Below, piece by piece: positions 1 through 13,919 of a stretch of DNA of 64,000 nt. Positions within the stretch are counted from its first letter, which is position 1, and each line of letters opens with the position of its first letter. The translations under genes were made by a program, and so were the position numbers. Origin of the DNA: Polytrichum commune. Taxonomy: Eukaryota > Streptophyta > Polytrichopsida > Polytrichales > Polytrichaceae. The DNA lies in contig OX485806.1 of the NCBI GenBank assembly GCA_950295325.1, positions 498,001-562,000 of the forward strand, in the 5' to 3' direction. The notes below the pieces were generated by a model, which was not told the DNA's origin, made no database searches, and worked only from the letters and a program-made list of their open reading frames with translations.

Positions 1-429
1 CTTTCTAAAACATGTAGACTTTCCTTGAAATTTGTTTTGTCAACATAAATTGCTTGGCTTTGTAGATCAGTGTGTTTTCCAAATGTTTATGATCTATTTT
101 TCCTTCACAAAATTCAAAGTTAGTGTATGATTTTGAATCACTTTCACTTAAACCTATGCATGGTATTGGCGTAGTGTACTTGACCATGCTTGCGTTCATT
201 AGTTAGCTTGTTTGAAATTGGTTGGATCATAATGTCAACAACATGGGAATTTTCCCATATAATAATTATGTATTAGAGGAAATTTCAAGGTGCTCAAGAC
301 TCCAAATCGAGTTTTAGAATGACCTAGGCAATTCAAAGTGGACCGGTATATTATAGAGGACCATTAGGATACTTGTGGATGGGTGGGGGGGGGGGGGGTC
401 CTAACAAAGACAATACAATACAATACAAC

Positions 430-1578
430 CTCGGGGAGGTGATTATTGAAATTTTAGAAACCACGTGAGATAAAAAAAAATAGGGTCAATTTAATTCATC
501 GAGGGTAAATTTTGTAAATTTGTTAGATCTACCATTGCATTGGAAATATGTCCCCTACATGATTATTTGTAAAATAGGGTGGTGAATATTTCCATCATTT
601 TAGTAATCAGTAAAAAAATACATAGGGTAATATATATTGGATCCCCCCAAATGTGTGTAGTAGGATCAATAAAATAATTATGGGTTTGACTACTTGGATG
701 AAGAATTGTGTAAATTTTGTCCAAATTTGAATGAAACGCATTAGTATGGAGGAAAATGTTGTGGATTTTTTGGGGGGAAGGAATGTTGTGACTTCTTAAT
801 GGCCCTTGGGCTTGGTTAGGGTTGGGCAAGCACAGTGGCGCGAAGGCGGTGAAGTGTTTGGGTAGGAGGTCTTGCGTTGGTGAAGCGTGGCGCAAAGGCG
901 GTAGGTAAGACACATTTTTTGTAGCTTTCTTCTTTGCTCCATAGCATTCATACAGGGTGTTTCACGAGCGCCAAAGATTTGGCTTGCTCCGCTCGCATGC
1001 AGTAAAAATTGATTTCAAATTCCAACTCCTTGATTTTCCCTTTCCACTGCATGTTTTTTGATGACATGCTATTGATTTCCGACGCCCTCCTAAATGTGAG
1101 ATGTAGAAAGATGAAGACTCAGTTACACAACCTAAATGTGAGCGTAGAAAAATAAGATGTTAGCTTGTACATTTTGTTATCTCCATGTTTATTGGTAATC
1201 TTTTAAATAATATCCAAGTGTTATTGGTTGTGTTTTGAACATCATTTTGAATGGTTTAGCATTGGTATAATTAATTAAAACCGATTGAATGACAAGATAG
1301 ATGCTATGGAACATTTGTTGCTCACATAGTCGATTTTGCAATGCTATAGTATTCCGTCTACTATTTGGTACTTGTACGATTTATAAAAAAATATGATGCC
1401 AAAAATTAGCCTCTCTAAACAATTACAAATAAATATAGGATGTTAAAAAAATGTCAAAGTAGCTTTATATCTACATATAGGGAGGGAAAAAATATTGGGA
1501 GGTGCATAAATATCCCCCCATTAAATACCCCATTATCACACGTGGTTACAAAATGTAAGGGGGTGTGATCCCCCCGAG
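430..1578. mobile_element. 1149-bp non-autonomous inverted-repeat element, CTCGGGG ends, 8-bp TSD
   Basis: The element starts CTCGGGGAGGTGATT and ends GATCCCCCCGAG, so its ends are imperfect inverted repeats. Both sub-termini hold a CCACGTG-GATA motif (near 462-475 and in reverse near 1538-1550). It is flanked by identical 8-bp direct repeats AATACAAC at 422-429 and 1579-1586. Copy B has a single AATACAAC (42745-42752) at the same place, which is an empty site. No transposase is visible, so it would need one in trans. The 8-bp TSD fits hAT-like elements, but the terminal bases are not typical of hAT. Confidence 0.85.
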
Positions 1579-2164
1579 AATACAACTCTTGTTTAAGTAA
1601 AATTGGACGAAGCCTATGTCCGTAATTATAACATGTTGAATTCTTTTGTAGATTGTCATGGTAGTGTCCTCCAATAGAAAATGATTTTATTATAATATAT
1701 TATAAAAACTGATTATATTTTCACTATTCAATATTGAATCCTATAGATTTGACCTCATAAAATATTTATTTATTTTTAAAATCATATTTTAAAAGCATAA
1801 CATTCAAATAATTACTAAGAATTCACATAACTCCCATGAAATTTAGGTATATCAATAGTGCATTGATGGATCCGCCATAGAATTGAAGCAACCTAAAAGT
1901 CCATATTTACTTAAATACGAGTTTTACCTAGTATATAAGATTGGAGAGTATTGAGGTCCATTGTGGGTCTCCTAATAACTTGGGAGCAAATCTCCATAAC
2001 TATAAGTAAGTCGTCCATGTCTCGCAAATATGCAATATGCAAAATATCTCCTCAAACTGATAAAGAAAGAGATGACACCAATTGTAGGTTGGCACTTCAC
2101 CCTAGATCCCTCGTATTGAAAACCTCCCTACTATTAGAGAGATTGTCAATGCATGTACCTTCAT

Positions 2165-2789
2165 CTCGGGGAGGTCATTAGCGAAAATCATAGAAATAAC
2201 GTGCGATAAAAAATAAGGTCTAATATATTCATTGTAGATAAATTTTGAAAAAAATGTACATATAGTATAGGGGCTTTTAAAATAATGAAACATGTTAACA
2301 TGTAAAATACCGTCACATATAATGGCCTCTTTTATCTAGTCAGTACATGTAAAATAACGTGGAAATGATTACTAGGGGTAGCGGGTCTAGGGTAGGGTTT
2401 GTGCTAGTGGATAAAAAGAGGTAATTTTCTAGTTGAAAAAACTTGGATGGATGACTTTGCAGGCTGGTTGGCTTGAATGTTACTGAACCAACATATCCAA
2501 TGTGGAGTTAATGCTCTTTACCTATGTGCCGAGAGGAAAAAATTCAGCACGTTGTTTGAATTGCAATCTTCATACTAATTTTCTTTCACAATATAAGTAA
2601 AATAAGGTATTTTAAAATGATTCCCCCAAAAATTTATAATTATTGATAGGGTGTATTAAAATACAAGCATTTACGGTTATTTTGAAAAATACCATACCTT
2701 ATAATAATTTATGCAAGGTAAATAGCCCCCCCATTAAAAAGTCATGAGCACGTGTATGCATTTATATAAGAGGGAATGACCTCCCCGAG
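2165..2789. mobile_element. 625-bp MITE, 15-bp perfect TIR CTCGGGGAGGTCATT
   Basis: The left end CTCGGGGAGGTCATT is perfectly inverted at the right end (AATGACCTCCCCGAG, 2775-2789). The flanks ACCTTCAT (2157-2164) and ACCTCCGT (2790-2797) look like an aged 8-bp target duplication. In copy B the same pair differs at only one base. The first ~75 bp resemble the start of the 430-1578 element, so the two belong to one family. There is no coding capacity. It was present before the A/B duplication because both copies carry it. Confidence 0.85.
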
Positions 2790-5168
2790 ACCTCCGTAGA
2801 TTAAACATACAAGGGGTTGATGGTATATGATAACTACACTTGGCCTAAGGCCTTCAATTACATGATACGAAGGGCACACTTCCATGTGCTATCTAAGTTG
2901 GTGAAAAATCACCAAATGGCAATAAGGAGAGCGAGTGGTTTCTTGGATTTGGCTATGGACAGATGTGTCCTTTGTGGCCGAATCTCCATGCCTCCTCTTC
3001 CCTTTATATCAGTGAAGGCCATAGTCAAAAAAATAGTTAGGAGGACTCATAGAAACAATATGTAAGCTTGAATACGTTCTTGAGAAGATAGTGGCTATTA
3101 TCTTATGTGATTTTGACCAAAGGCCATACTCTAATTAAGATCTTTGAGTGGCAAGCCTTTGTTGTTGGTTTATGGAACCTTGAGCCCGTACATAAATTTA
3201 CAAATATTGCTTACAAATAGTGAATGCCTATTTTTTGCAAGGTTTTCTTTTCTTGTATACATATGGTATGGTATAACTTTTTTTTGTATCACTGTAGTTT
3301 AGTACACATACATCGTACCATTTCTTAGGTATTATTCTCTTTGTGTACATATATCAATTTTGTTCCATGTGAACAAAAATGTACATAGGATTCTTAAATC
3401 GGAGACGTCACATGGATGTGGAACATGTTTTGAGGGGGACACCTCTTGGGCTAGTACCACATCAAATGTTAGATTTTAGCATAAATTTGGATATTTGGCA
3501 TCATTCTAACCTACAATAAATATTGCATTTAGTGACACTGATTCTATTTGTCATGCTCAATACTAACTGTAAACCGCCCTAACCCTAATCCTAAACTCTA
3601 AATGTAAACTTAACACAATTTATCATCCATTGTAGAGAATATAGGCATGATAGATTTACAATCTTGCAATTACTATCACTTACTAAATAAATTTTTATCC
3701 AAATTTCAACCACCCATGCCAATATCTCATTACAGAATTGCTAGGATGCAAAATACACCAAAAGTGGATGAACAATAAGTTAGTTAGGGTTACATATTTG
3801 TAAACTTATTCATAAGAAGCGTCATTAGGAAGGCTACTACAATGACATAAAATACCATATGACACTATACACAATATTTAGAGTAATATTGATTCAACTG
3901 AATGTATTAAATAGACGTTGATTTTATGTAACTTGAACCAAGACTGCAAAACTACCTCAAATGACAATTTATAAACCAAAATATAAATAAAAGAATATAA
4001 AAATGTAATAAAACAAGGGTTATGCTACATTGCTTATCGCCAATGAAGATGAAAATTTTGTTCAAGGAGAATGGATCTACGCTTAAAATCAAGGCCCTAA
4101 TATACAAACTTTGAGGTTAAGCCACCTAAGGTTTCTAGCTCGATTTGTAGTATGTGTGTATTGCACCTTGAATATTGTAGAACCAATTTTTTCGTTTTTT
4201 CGGAGCTAATAGAGAAATTGAATGTAAATAGAAGCAAAACATAACTAGTTACTTCATTTGGGTGTGTCAGGAAAGGCCACAGTCTAGGAGATATGAAGAA
4301 GGGTGAAATAAAAAGGCTATGGTCTGATAGGAGGAGTTGTAGCCATGAACTACTGACATGACGAGATTGGTGGCTATAAAAGCTAGAGAGAAGGAGAGAA
4401 GAAAGGGGGATTGAAACATAATTAGGATAACAACATGGTGAATGTACTGGAGCATCTTTCACTTGACAATATGTGTGTATATTCTCTTGTGACTGGAATT
4501 GTCAAGCAAAGCAAATAAGATATTACGATAGTAATCCAGGGTGATGTGTAATACTTGCTGGCATGATTGGTAATTAATGAAGAAACCAACAAGGAATTGA
4601 GAAAGACGTATCTTTGACAAGACGATAGCCATAAGTATATATGGAACACTGAGTGCAATTTGCAGGATCTCTCCGAGAGGGAATGAGGAAATAATTTTTG
4701 TTTTGAACCTGTAAAAACCGAAAAGCCTGAGATGATTGTCATAGTAAATACGAGTGATTTGTAAGGCTATGGCCTTGTGAGCTCTATGAGTGATTCATAG
4801 GCATAAGTGGTCCTCCTGTGAGGTGGGTAATTAGACAAGGGAGCGGGAAATTACAAGAATAGAAGAGTGGGAGAATAGAAGAATAGAAATGGGATCCGTG
4901 GTTTGCCTCCAAACTCCATGGTGTGTAACATTCTAAGTTGTGTCATGGGTATTGTTTTACTCCACATGTGTAGTCTTTTGAGTGGTCTGGTTGGGAGTGG
5001 CATGTTGAGATTATTGGATTGTCGGCACCCAGACAAGTCATGAATGCTAGGTCCATCCACACAAGTCTAAGGAACAACGAGTTAAGAAACTGCCCAACAA
5101 AGGTAAAGCTCTTGGAGGTTCTCACATTGTAGGAGAGAGACGTCCCGGGGGTGCACTAAAAGCACATG

Positions 5169-5190
5169 TTGTGTGTGTGTGTGTGTGTGT
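5169..5190. repeat. (TG)n microsatellite
   Basis: An uninterrupted TG/GT dinucleotide run of about 11 units lies in non-coding sequence. Confidence 0.9.
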
Positions 5191-6858
5191 AACACCTTTA
5201 GTTCAATACCCCTATATACGGTTTATGGGCGGGCCAAAAAACGGCTAAAAACATGATGTATGTATACCAATGATTTTTAGAATAAAGCTTTTTATATCAT
5301 ACTCTTAAGGTCTACAAAAAATGAAACTTGAAAAGAAAAAAAATTAGTCCTTCAATATTTGTAGGAAGAATCCTTTATATTTGCTTGAAGAAGTCATGGA
5401 AGACTCTTTCATCCATTGGATGCACTCTATACAAATCGGTTCTTACCATGTATAGTATATTATTGTAGGCTCCAAAGATATTTATTTTTCCAAGTCCATC
5501 ATGATCAACACCTACTCTAAACCCCCAACGCCTCAAAATCAAAAGCCACACCTTAGGGTGTTGGGGCGGGTAATAGGTGATGACAGTGGATAAACAATTC
5601 AGAGTAGATGGAATATGAAGATGTTGGACTATTATCTCTAACTTAAGCTTTACCTAACCTTCTATAGTCTCCTATAGGCTGGGGCAAACCAACACGTACA
5701 TTGGGACCTTGAAGGCAAGGGTTAAGGCATCCAACAAATAATGAGTGTATGGGTTCGTTCACCCAAATCGTCTCCTATACATGCATGCCCTTGTTGGAAA
5801 TTTAACTAGGGTTTAAATAAATATGGACAAAAGACTTATCCAAAAATGATGATGCATTTGGGTGCAAGCATAGTAAAGTGGACAACTCTTGATCCTTGCA
5901 AATGTCTAACTAAAAGTAATTCAAAACAATTTACCAACTTTGAATTTTGTGGGAAAAAGGATCGTGAACATTTAAGAAAAACATATTGATCTACAAAGCC
6001 AAGTAATTTATGTTCACAAAAGCAATCTATAAAATAATCTACATATCTTAGAAGACGGTGCAAGTGGGTGTGCAAGTGGTGATATTGAACAAGTAATTGT
6101 CAAAATCTTGTTTAAAATATGATAAAATTACATGGAATTGGTGATTTTCTACGAATATATTTGATGTTGACCTCAAGCGTATAATGAATTCAATGACTAT
6201 GAAGGAAAAAGATCAAGTTCAAAATAGTTAAGGTCATGAGATTTACGTCCGAAATCATACTTAGCCATTTTCTTTTGAGCATTGATTGTTAATGATAAAT
6301 TTGGAAGATTTCATCTTGTTATTCTACATTTGAGTATTTAACACAACAATAGAGGTCACCATGGAAGGACATTCAATTTAAACAACATTTTGCTACTACT
6401 TTAGGCATTTGACCAAGAAAACTATGGTTTTAAGATACCGGAGCACTTTTTTGGTCCACTTTACCATCCTTGCACCCATGTTTGGGGTAGTTCTAGTGTT
6501 GTCAAACACATTTTGATAATATGCACATTGAAAAGAATAATCATTTAGGGCAAGAGTCCAAATAAATATGACAAAAAACCTAATCCATACTTTCAAGCTA
6601 TGTCATGAAATAATTGTTCAAGATGTTTATTTTCCACTAAGAACATAGTGTATATGCAACTAAAATCTGCTACAACAAGAAGTACAATCTACATCTAAAT
6701 CTAGTCTCTATCATGTCTATTGTAGGGTTTGCCAATAGAAATGCAAGTATAAATTCTCATGTTGTTCAAAATTCATGCATAAGTCTATATTTAGTTAAAA
6801 TAAAGTTGTTTATGTATTGGTCCAATGTCCCTCAATGTTGCATAATGATTATATTTTC

Positions 6859-6902
6859 ACACACACACACACACACACAAATATATATATATATATATAT
6901 AT
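6859..6902. repeat. Compound (CA)n(TA)n microsatellite
   Basis: About ten CA units run directly into about eleven AT units. Compound CA/TA tracts of this kind are typically length-variable. Confidence 0.9.
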
Positions 6903-8400
6903 GTTGAGTGCTCTTTGTGTAACCTCCCACTACATTCCATGATTCCCATTAAGTTAGACCTCTTCAAGTCTTTATGTAACCTCCCCAATACATCCATGTA
7001 CTTTAGAATGTTACTCACCTATTCGTAATATTTTTTAATATTATGGCCGTCATTGCATTTGTACCCGGGTTGTACCCAATTTGAATCATGTTGCGTGAGT
7101 AGATTTTTTGAACTCTAATTCTTGATGATCTAGAGTAATGAAATTAATCCTAAAAAACGCATGAAATTTGGGAAAAGTTTAAGTAATAAGAATATACCAC
7201 CATGACAAACTTTGGTGCAAAATACGACAATCTTAGTTCCATGCCATAATGCATAGCAATCTTAGTTCCACGCTAGGTTATGACAAAGCAATTTATTCAT
7301 GCTCAACTCGCAATTAATATATCCAACTCCTGAGTAGAGAGGTGGTTGACTCCCCCTTCCTTGTACTTCAATTTCCCCTATAATTGTGTTGGTCACTATT
7401 TCTTGATCTTTGAGGAATAATTATGCACACTGCCACATGGAGGGTGGGGTCACATTTGTCAATAGATTGTTGACTTGGTTGGAGAATTAACTTGACAGAG
7501 CTTGTGTCATTTAAAAATTCAAAGCATCGCCGACTCATCTCATCACTTTGGGTCCAAAAGTCCAATGTCCTTACATGTAAGGACAACTCATTAGAACATC
7601 ATTGCAGGTTGTCCATACTTATTTTGAGGGGTCAAAGGGCCTCAAAAAATCTCCAAACCCTCTTACCTAGGGAATGATAGCACGGCACTCTCATAATTGA
7701 AAAACTCCAACTCTCATATTATATCATCATATATCACTTTCTATCCTTTATTGAATGCATTTGTGATGGAAGGTAATTCTCGGGTGATGTTTCTTTGTGA
7801 TGTCAAGGAAGTTTGTGGGTGTGATTGCACGTTAAAATATAGAATACCCATTCTATAGTTGAGCACGCACAACTAGGCACTGCACTAAACATTTGGTTGC
7901 ATGCGGCATTATAAAATTTCGTTTGCCTTGTCAATTAGAATGGTCTTCGTGACTTGTCATGTAGCAACAAATATCATGTGGCACCTCCCCACCCATAGAT
8001 TTGCAAGATGCCAATTAAGGTTGAGGCATCCATAGTCGACCAAGTTCATTTGACCACTCACTAGGGTCATGTAATGTTGACATAGATAATATCTATAGTT
8101 TTTAGGCGAACATAGTTAAGGTTAGGTAGTGGAGGCTTGTGATTGATTACCCTCATAAGAGTTTTGACAATTTTCATAGCCAAGGACTAGCATTGAGATG
8201 AGCAGTTATGGGTTAACGTACAAATCGACTACATGGAACCCTAACTTTTTACACTTCAAAATTTGTAACCATTTTCATATTCATGATTTATTTATTAAAA
8301 AAATTGCATTCTCCATAAAATTTGTTTCTCTTCGAAACTAATATAATTCTCCGCTATTACTCCTCCTAAATATATGCAAACTCTCTTATTTTATCCGTTA

Positions 8401-9828
8401 TAGATGCCTCAAACCTCATCGTGAGCGGATGCTGGATGGTGTGGACCGCAGTATATCAGATGTTTAGTGTAGTGGTGGGACACACAGCCCATGACCGGGA
8501 AGAACCGACCGCTGGTTACAGATGAACCGGTTGAGCCTCAGAAATAGCCGGTTGAAGTTCAAGACTCCAGGATAATTAACGATCCTCGTAAAGAATCTAA
8601 AGAATATACCACAATTTTATAAAGAAAAACTGAAAGATGTCAACATGTAACCGGTTCGACTTGGAAACACTTAACTTAGATCTCGATCCATGAGGCCCAA
8701 AAGTCGAGTCCCCGGACACCGGATACAACACTACAATTTGGTAGGATTCCGATAATTATATATGTTGATCTTCTGGAACACGTCCGTCGGACGGCGTCCT
8801 GCAATTTACCGACAACCGAAGAGCTGCTGTATTGAAGTAGTCTCTTTCATCGGTCTTTGATTCAATTGTGTCATTCACCAAAGTAGAGAAGGTAAGATTC
8901 AGTGTCTGAGTATTCTAACTAATCCTCGAATATTTGTTGGTTGGTTGTATGGGCACAGGTGAGGCAGGCCCTTCACACTTTCAATACGAGGATGTATTAT
9001 GATAATGACATTTTAAGCATTTCTATTGGTTGATGTTACTAGGAACATTTCCTTTGTAAGTACTCCATACATGTGGTGGAGTAGATATGTGTACTTTGTA
9101 GTGAAGCAATAAGATAGGTGTTTAAACCTCAAAGGTATGAGACAGTCAAACTTAAACATTTGTTATTGGATACCATGTTATAGCTGAAACCCTAAGTAAG
9201 GTACATAGTCTTGCAAACCAAAGTGAGTTACAACAGAAAATATCCAGGTTATACAACACATAGATAAGCATGATTGCAAACAACTATACTATGAAAAATG
9301 CTATTGTGTTACCAAGTAGGAAGATGCAATGAAAATAGAAAGAGTCTTGTGAAAATTCCCACCCACCCACCTTTGTATTGCAATGAAGAAGTTGTTGAAG
9401 GATTTGCCCTCTGAAAAGAGGAAGTTCAAACTTTGTAAAACTTTTGAAAAGTCAGCTCTCTCTCTCTCTCTCTCTCTCTCTCTACATCTTGATCTATGGG
9501 CGCCCCCAATAAATCCCTGTGGGCTGCCCGAAAAAGAAACGAAATATAAGTATAAAAAGAGGAGCCGGAAGGCAGGAAATCATCTGACAGGCTTTCCTCG
9601 ATCTTAGTGTAAGAGTATTACTGCAGAGGCTTCGAGCCTGAGTTCCCCTTATGAGTAGGCTTCGGCGTACAAGTAAGATACTGCCTGTCTGTGTGATGCT
9701 ACCACAAGTCTCTCAACAGGAGAGTTCGGTTCCATAGAAGTGTCCGAAGCCTGAGTGATTTCAGTCTGTGACTCTGTGTAAATATTCACCTGTATACTGT
9801 CAGTCAAGATCCCAGTGCATCTCTACAA
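8401..9828. other. GC-richer non-coding stretch, possibly retroelement leader
   Basis: Base composition shifts to more CG-containing sequence (CCGGTT repeats near 8500-8660), unlike the AT-rich flanks. GTAAG near 8890 looks like a splice donor, but I cannot build a gene. The motif ATGGGCACAGGTGAGG occurs near 8949 and again near 10127. No matching LTR pair was found. Confidence 0.3.
9456..9482. repeat. (CT)n microsatellite
   Basis: A run of about 13 CT dinucleotides. Confidence 0.9.
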
Positions 9829-10202
9829 TGACCAAGTCTAGCTCATCGCAAGACGAATTCAAGGTGTAGCCACAGAACATTCTCTGAAAATTCACAAGAC
9901 TACACTTCTTGGTCACATGGGATAATCAGCCATCTAACCATATTCTTGATTCAAGATTTTATGTTCATATATCTTTTCAATATATGCAACTATTTGTATT
10001 GAATATGGTGAATGATACCTACTTCCTAGGAGGTGAAATAGCCTTGTTGACATCGATAACAAGTAAGAAGGTCCGCTTACACCTGATGTACGCTCTACTA
10101 ACTTATTTCTTGGTAATGTTGGGGAGCATGGGCACAGGTGAGGACCTCTTCTACAAGTGCAATATGCCTTCCGAAGATCCGTCCACTCTAGTCAATTCTT
10201 AA
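9829..10202 (+). pseudogene. Degenerate ORF, possibly Copia gag/protease remnant
   Basis: One frame beginning ATGACCAAGTCTAGC stays readable for about 125 codons with two stops (after residues 13 and 19). It starts MTKSSSSQDEFKV, like some Copia Gag starts. Near the end the pattern VRLHLMYALLTYFLVMLGSM loosely resembles the conserved stretch that follows the Copia protease active site. The catalytic DSG triplet is not visible. No LTRs, integrase or reverse transcriptase are present nearby. The assignment is tentative and the ORF may be unrelated. Confidence 0.22.
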
Positions 10203-11423
10203 AAGACTTCATAATCTTGGAATTGACTTTGAGTACTTCCTATTTTTACACCATACTTTCTTTACATACTACATTCTCTATTCAAACTTCAGCTTATGCT
10301 CTATTCGAAGCAGTTGAATAGTTAATAAAGACATCAAGAATACAATTATATAATCTGTCATACCACTATATATGGTAAACAGAATAAAGACAGTTATTCT
10401 TGATGTACTCTACAATAACGAAATAGAGTTTCAGAATTCTATGTTCAAATCATGCATACTGTGCTTAGATATACTCTCTTGAAATAATATGGTTCTGTTT
10501 GGCCTGAATTGTAGAATTTATGAGAACCCAATATGCAGATATACATACATTTATGTATACAGGATCAGGCGGCAAGGGATAAATAAAAGAAGTATTGATA
10601 AAGGAGATATACATAGACTGCTTGACAGTCTGTGTTTGGTTCTATCCATGCTGTCATGTGCAGTTGGAAAGAAATACCTGATATAAACAGGATATACTAT
10701 CATTCTTAACAGAACGAATGATTTGGAATCAGACTAACAGCCTGTGAAATCAAGAAAACTATCGAAATTTGAGGATTTCTTATTTAAGCTAAATAAGTTA
10801 TTTACCTGCTCAATAAAGTACTGTTTACAACCATATAATAGGATTAGTAGTGTTGACATACTACTAAGTACATACTGATGCCTATATCAAAAGATGTGTA
10901 TGAAAATAAGTTCGAAGCTCGTTGAATTTCGACTAATGTACACTCCCTGAAAACTCCTGAAAACTACTGAAAGCCAAGATATATATATACTGTGATATAT
11001 ACAGTTAAAACCTGAAGTAAGATGGGCTGTTCTAACTTATGAAGATAGACAGCTTCATAAGTTATTTGACTAACCAGATCAGCAGAGGGAGTAGACATCT
11101 GAGTAAAACAGCAAACAGGGAAAACTGCTATAACTGATTTTGAATGAACAAGTATAAGTTTACATGATATCAAGTCTTATTTTCTGAAAATATTATGTAT
11201 ACTTATCTATAGTAGTACATAAAATTCATACAAGGTGATACTCTCCTTCTGTTACAAGACTGTTATTAGAGAAGGTTGAGTTTGGACTAATAAGTAAAAT
11301 GCTTGGTTATCAGGACCCTAACAAGGGATGTATGTTGTCATAACATAACATAACTTGACCTGTATAGTGATGACCTATCCTAACAGGACAAGACAATAAT
11401 CAAGACAAGATTAGTCAGCTCTC

Positions 11424-12271
11424 TTCACTTCCATTAATTAAATAAGAAATTGACTTGGATTTCATTTTCGAAGTGAAACCGTCAATAAAACATGAAGTAA
11501 AAATATTACAGAACCCTCATTAACACTAAGCTTATAATTTTTGTGACTTACCATTGAAACGGTCTTTGTAGTTTACAATTTGAATTAAAATTGGTATTTT
11601 TTAGTATATTTATTTTATAATATGTTAGTTAATAACATCTACTTTCACAATTTACAGAAACTAATTAAGTGTAACTAAATGAAATTAAGTCCAAATGACC
11701 ATATTAGAAGGTAATTGAGCACAAGGCCTAGGTTCGAACAAGTATTCATACACATTCAAACTAATTAAGCCCAATTAAGTGCAAGTAATTGCATTTAGCC
11801 TAATTAAGCTTAATGAAGCCTAAACAAATGTAATTAAGCGCATCATTCCTCATATTGGAATTAAATCATGATTAATTCCAGTAAGTGCATTTTATAAATA
11901 GTTGGGCTTACTTCTCTTGGTAAGCATACTTTCTGATTGGATTGGTATTAATGAGAGGATTAATTAGGTTTGTTTAGAATTAATTAAATATAATCACACT
12001 TAGTTAGTTTGAATGTGTATGAATACTTTGTAAAAGTAGAAGGCGTTAACTAAAATATTATAAAATAAATACACTAGAAATAAACACTCATTTTAGTTCC
12101 ATTGTACAATTACAAAGACCCTTTCAATGGTAAGTCACAAAAATTATAACCTCAGTGCTAACGAGGTTTTTGTAATATTTTGGACTTCCAAGTTAATTAC
12201 ATGTTTTATTGACGGTTTCACTTCCAAAAATGAAATCCCAATCAATTGCTTATTTACTTGATGGAAGTGAA
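11424..12271. repeat. 848-bp foldback (long inverted repeat)
   Basis: The left arm (11424-11766) is matched in reverse complement by the right arm (12003-12271). Shared segments include TTCACTTCCAT, GAAACCGTCAATAAAACATG and TTTTTGTGACTTACCATTGA, plus the inner pair 11740-11766 with 12003-12029. The left arm has about 75 extra bases. The loop is about 236 bp and AT-rich. No clear target-site duplication was found. It could be a foldback or MULE-type non-autonomous transposon, or an inverted duplication. A transcript through it would form long double-stranded RNA. Confidence 0.75.
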
Positions 12272-13459
12272 CATATTGAGTTTTAGACCTTGAAGATGAA
12301 GTGCACTTGATAATCGAGGGGGGCAGCGATACAGAGGGAAGGCTGAATTCTGCCTGTCAAGCCCACTCAAGAGTCACATCAAAGAGGAATTGAAAAATGT
12401 AAAGAAGCACACAGCAGGAACACGAAGAAAATAAAACAACAATAGGGACCCTGGATTTTGTGACTATAGACTAAATTCTTCGTCGTTTTTCAGAATCAGG
12501 ACTCAAAGTACTGACCACGAAAAAAAGATGGAGTTGATGAGGTACTCACTCTATTTCAGAAGTAAATTCAAAACGTGGAATTAAAAAGTCTCCAGATTTT
12601 GAGGGAAAACCTGTGTGTATCTCTGGATGTAAAGTCTACATGGATTCCTACATGGCATCGAATAGATCATGTTTCATGATCACTTGGATTATTTTCGAAA
12701 ACCATCTCTTGGAAGTAGGTCTTACACAAAATTGGGAGATCAAGGCACTCCAAACACTCACAACCGTTGATTTATTCTATTTTATCATGTGTGAGAACCC
12801 GCGTGAATAGAAATTCATTGAAATAGCATTTGGTTGAGGGCCCGGTCACACATGACTTCACACTACACTTGAGGATCCATGACCACACTACATGATTTTG
12901 GAGTTGTCTTGGGACAACCTTTGGACATTTTCTTTTGGGCTCTCACAATTTCATGGTTGCGGCTCTTGGCACGTGTGTGAATTGGCCCTTGGCATGTGAG
13001 CAGATGGTGTTTGAAGTCAATTGGTTACCGCATGTGACCAGGTTGGTCCTGGTTGCATGCGGTAACCGGCCTTGAATGGTGCCCATTACTTGACATAACC
13101 ATCGAGGTGAAGGTTTGAGATGTGACCGGCTTACCTAGTTATGATGGCGCGATGTCGTATGCGTTGGTGTCCACATCTCCTCTTGTCGCATGCATGCCAT
13201 CCCATCCATCTTCTTCCCAGTGTACATTGTGAGAGTCGTAGCATCCGTGAGCGTCATTTTCTTTGTTGTTGTTGTTGGTGGTGGTGGTGGTGTTGTTATT
13301 TCCATGGAGGTGTACGTATACCTAGTTTGGGTTACCTCCTTGCTACATGGCATTGGAGTTGGCATTTATCTCCTTGTGGTTTATAAGGTACCTAGTGTAC
13401 TTACTTGTTTACCTTCTTACTTTTTGGTTGAGATGTCCAAGACAATGATTTTGCAGTCT

Positions 13460-13715
13460 TACACCATTTATGGCATTTCGTGTCATTTGCCCTATTTTTA
13501 TGCATATGTTAGGTTACACTAATGATCAACAATTTCATAATTAGTGTCACCCCATCATACTTGGAGTTCAAGTGCATTTACTAATATCTTGGCATGAGTA
13601 TGCTCAATAGGGTATGACATGTATGGCCCCTATGTTACAAAATGGTCTACAAGTTGACTAAAGTATACATAAAGGACACTTTACATTTGTATGGTCAAGA
13701 ATATATTTCCTGTTT
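13460..13715 (+). repeat. Dispersed repeat family 2, copy 1 (3'-truncated)
   Basis: It starts TACACCATTTATGGCATTT and aligns with the reverse complement of 61220-61600 and, in its second half, with 15596-15815. Shared phrases include GGTTACACTAATGATCAAC and GGTCTACAAGTTGACTAAAG. The full family seems to end in CTACACTAAATGTCATAAT, so its two ends carry an inverted ATTTAGTGT core. It has no coding capacity. Confidence 0.7.
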
Positions 13716-13919
13716 TAAAATTTTGAATCCGACTAATATGCCTTCAGGGCAAGTGGGCTTACAAAATTGGTGTATTTCTGAATTGGATATTTTATTGTGC
13801 CATTATGGAGTAGACCGCTCACATGGATGGAGTAGACCGCTGACATGGAAGCTTTAAACTTCTTCCTTTTATGGACCAAACAGCATGTAAGCGTGAATTT
13901 TTAGCCTTCAAGCTTCAAT

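Larger units (their letters stand above)
1..2926. repeat. Long duplicated repeat, copy A (direct partner at 42330-44516)
   Basis: This block aligns closely, in the same orientation, with 42330-44516. The two diverge abruptly after the shared AATAAG at 2926 and 44516. Copy A may extend left of the window, since position 1 already matches 42330. It carries a shared inverted-repeat element (2165-2789) and a private one (430-1578) that copy B lacks, and it lacks the SINE in copy B. A 14-G run (385-398) is conserved in both. I see no convincing gene; the short ORFs are not conserved as proteins. It could be a segmental duplication or two copies of a larger transposon. Confidence 0.85.
2927..8400. 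other. Gene-free AT-rich interval
   Basis: I see no ORF with recognisable protein signatures, no RNA gene and no bounded transposon here. ORFs of 60-120 codons (for example minus strand 4097-4462 and 5836-6075) look like chance openings. It holds two microsatellites, listed separately. Confidence 0.6.

Noticed and set aside
385-398. Poly-G runs as G-quadruplex signals
   Set aside because: Single uninterrupted G runs (also at 42713 and 57843) lack the four-tract spacing, and their lengths may be sequencing-sensitive.
4097-5125. Cluster of minus-strand ORFs (121, 106, 69 and 60 codons)
   Set aside because: No motif, no splice structure and mutually overlapping frames; likely chance.
13135-13522. 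Overlapping ORFs around a GGT/TTG-repeat stretch
   Set aside because: Three frames are open because of a simple-sequence tract (TTGTTGTTGGTGGTGGTGG). No conserved domain.
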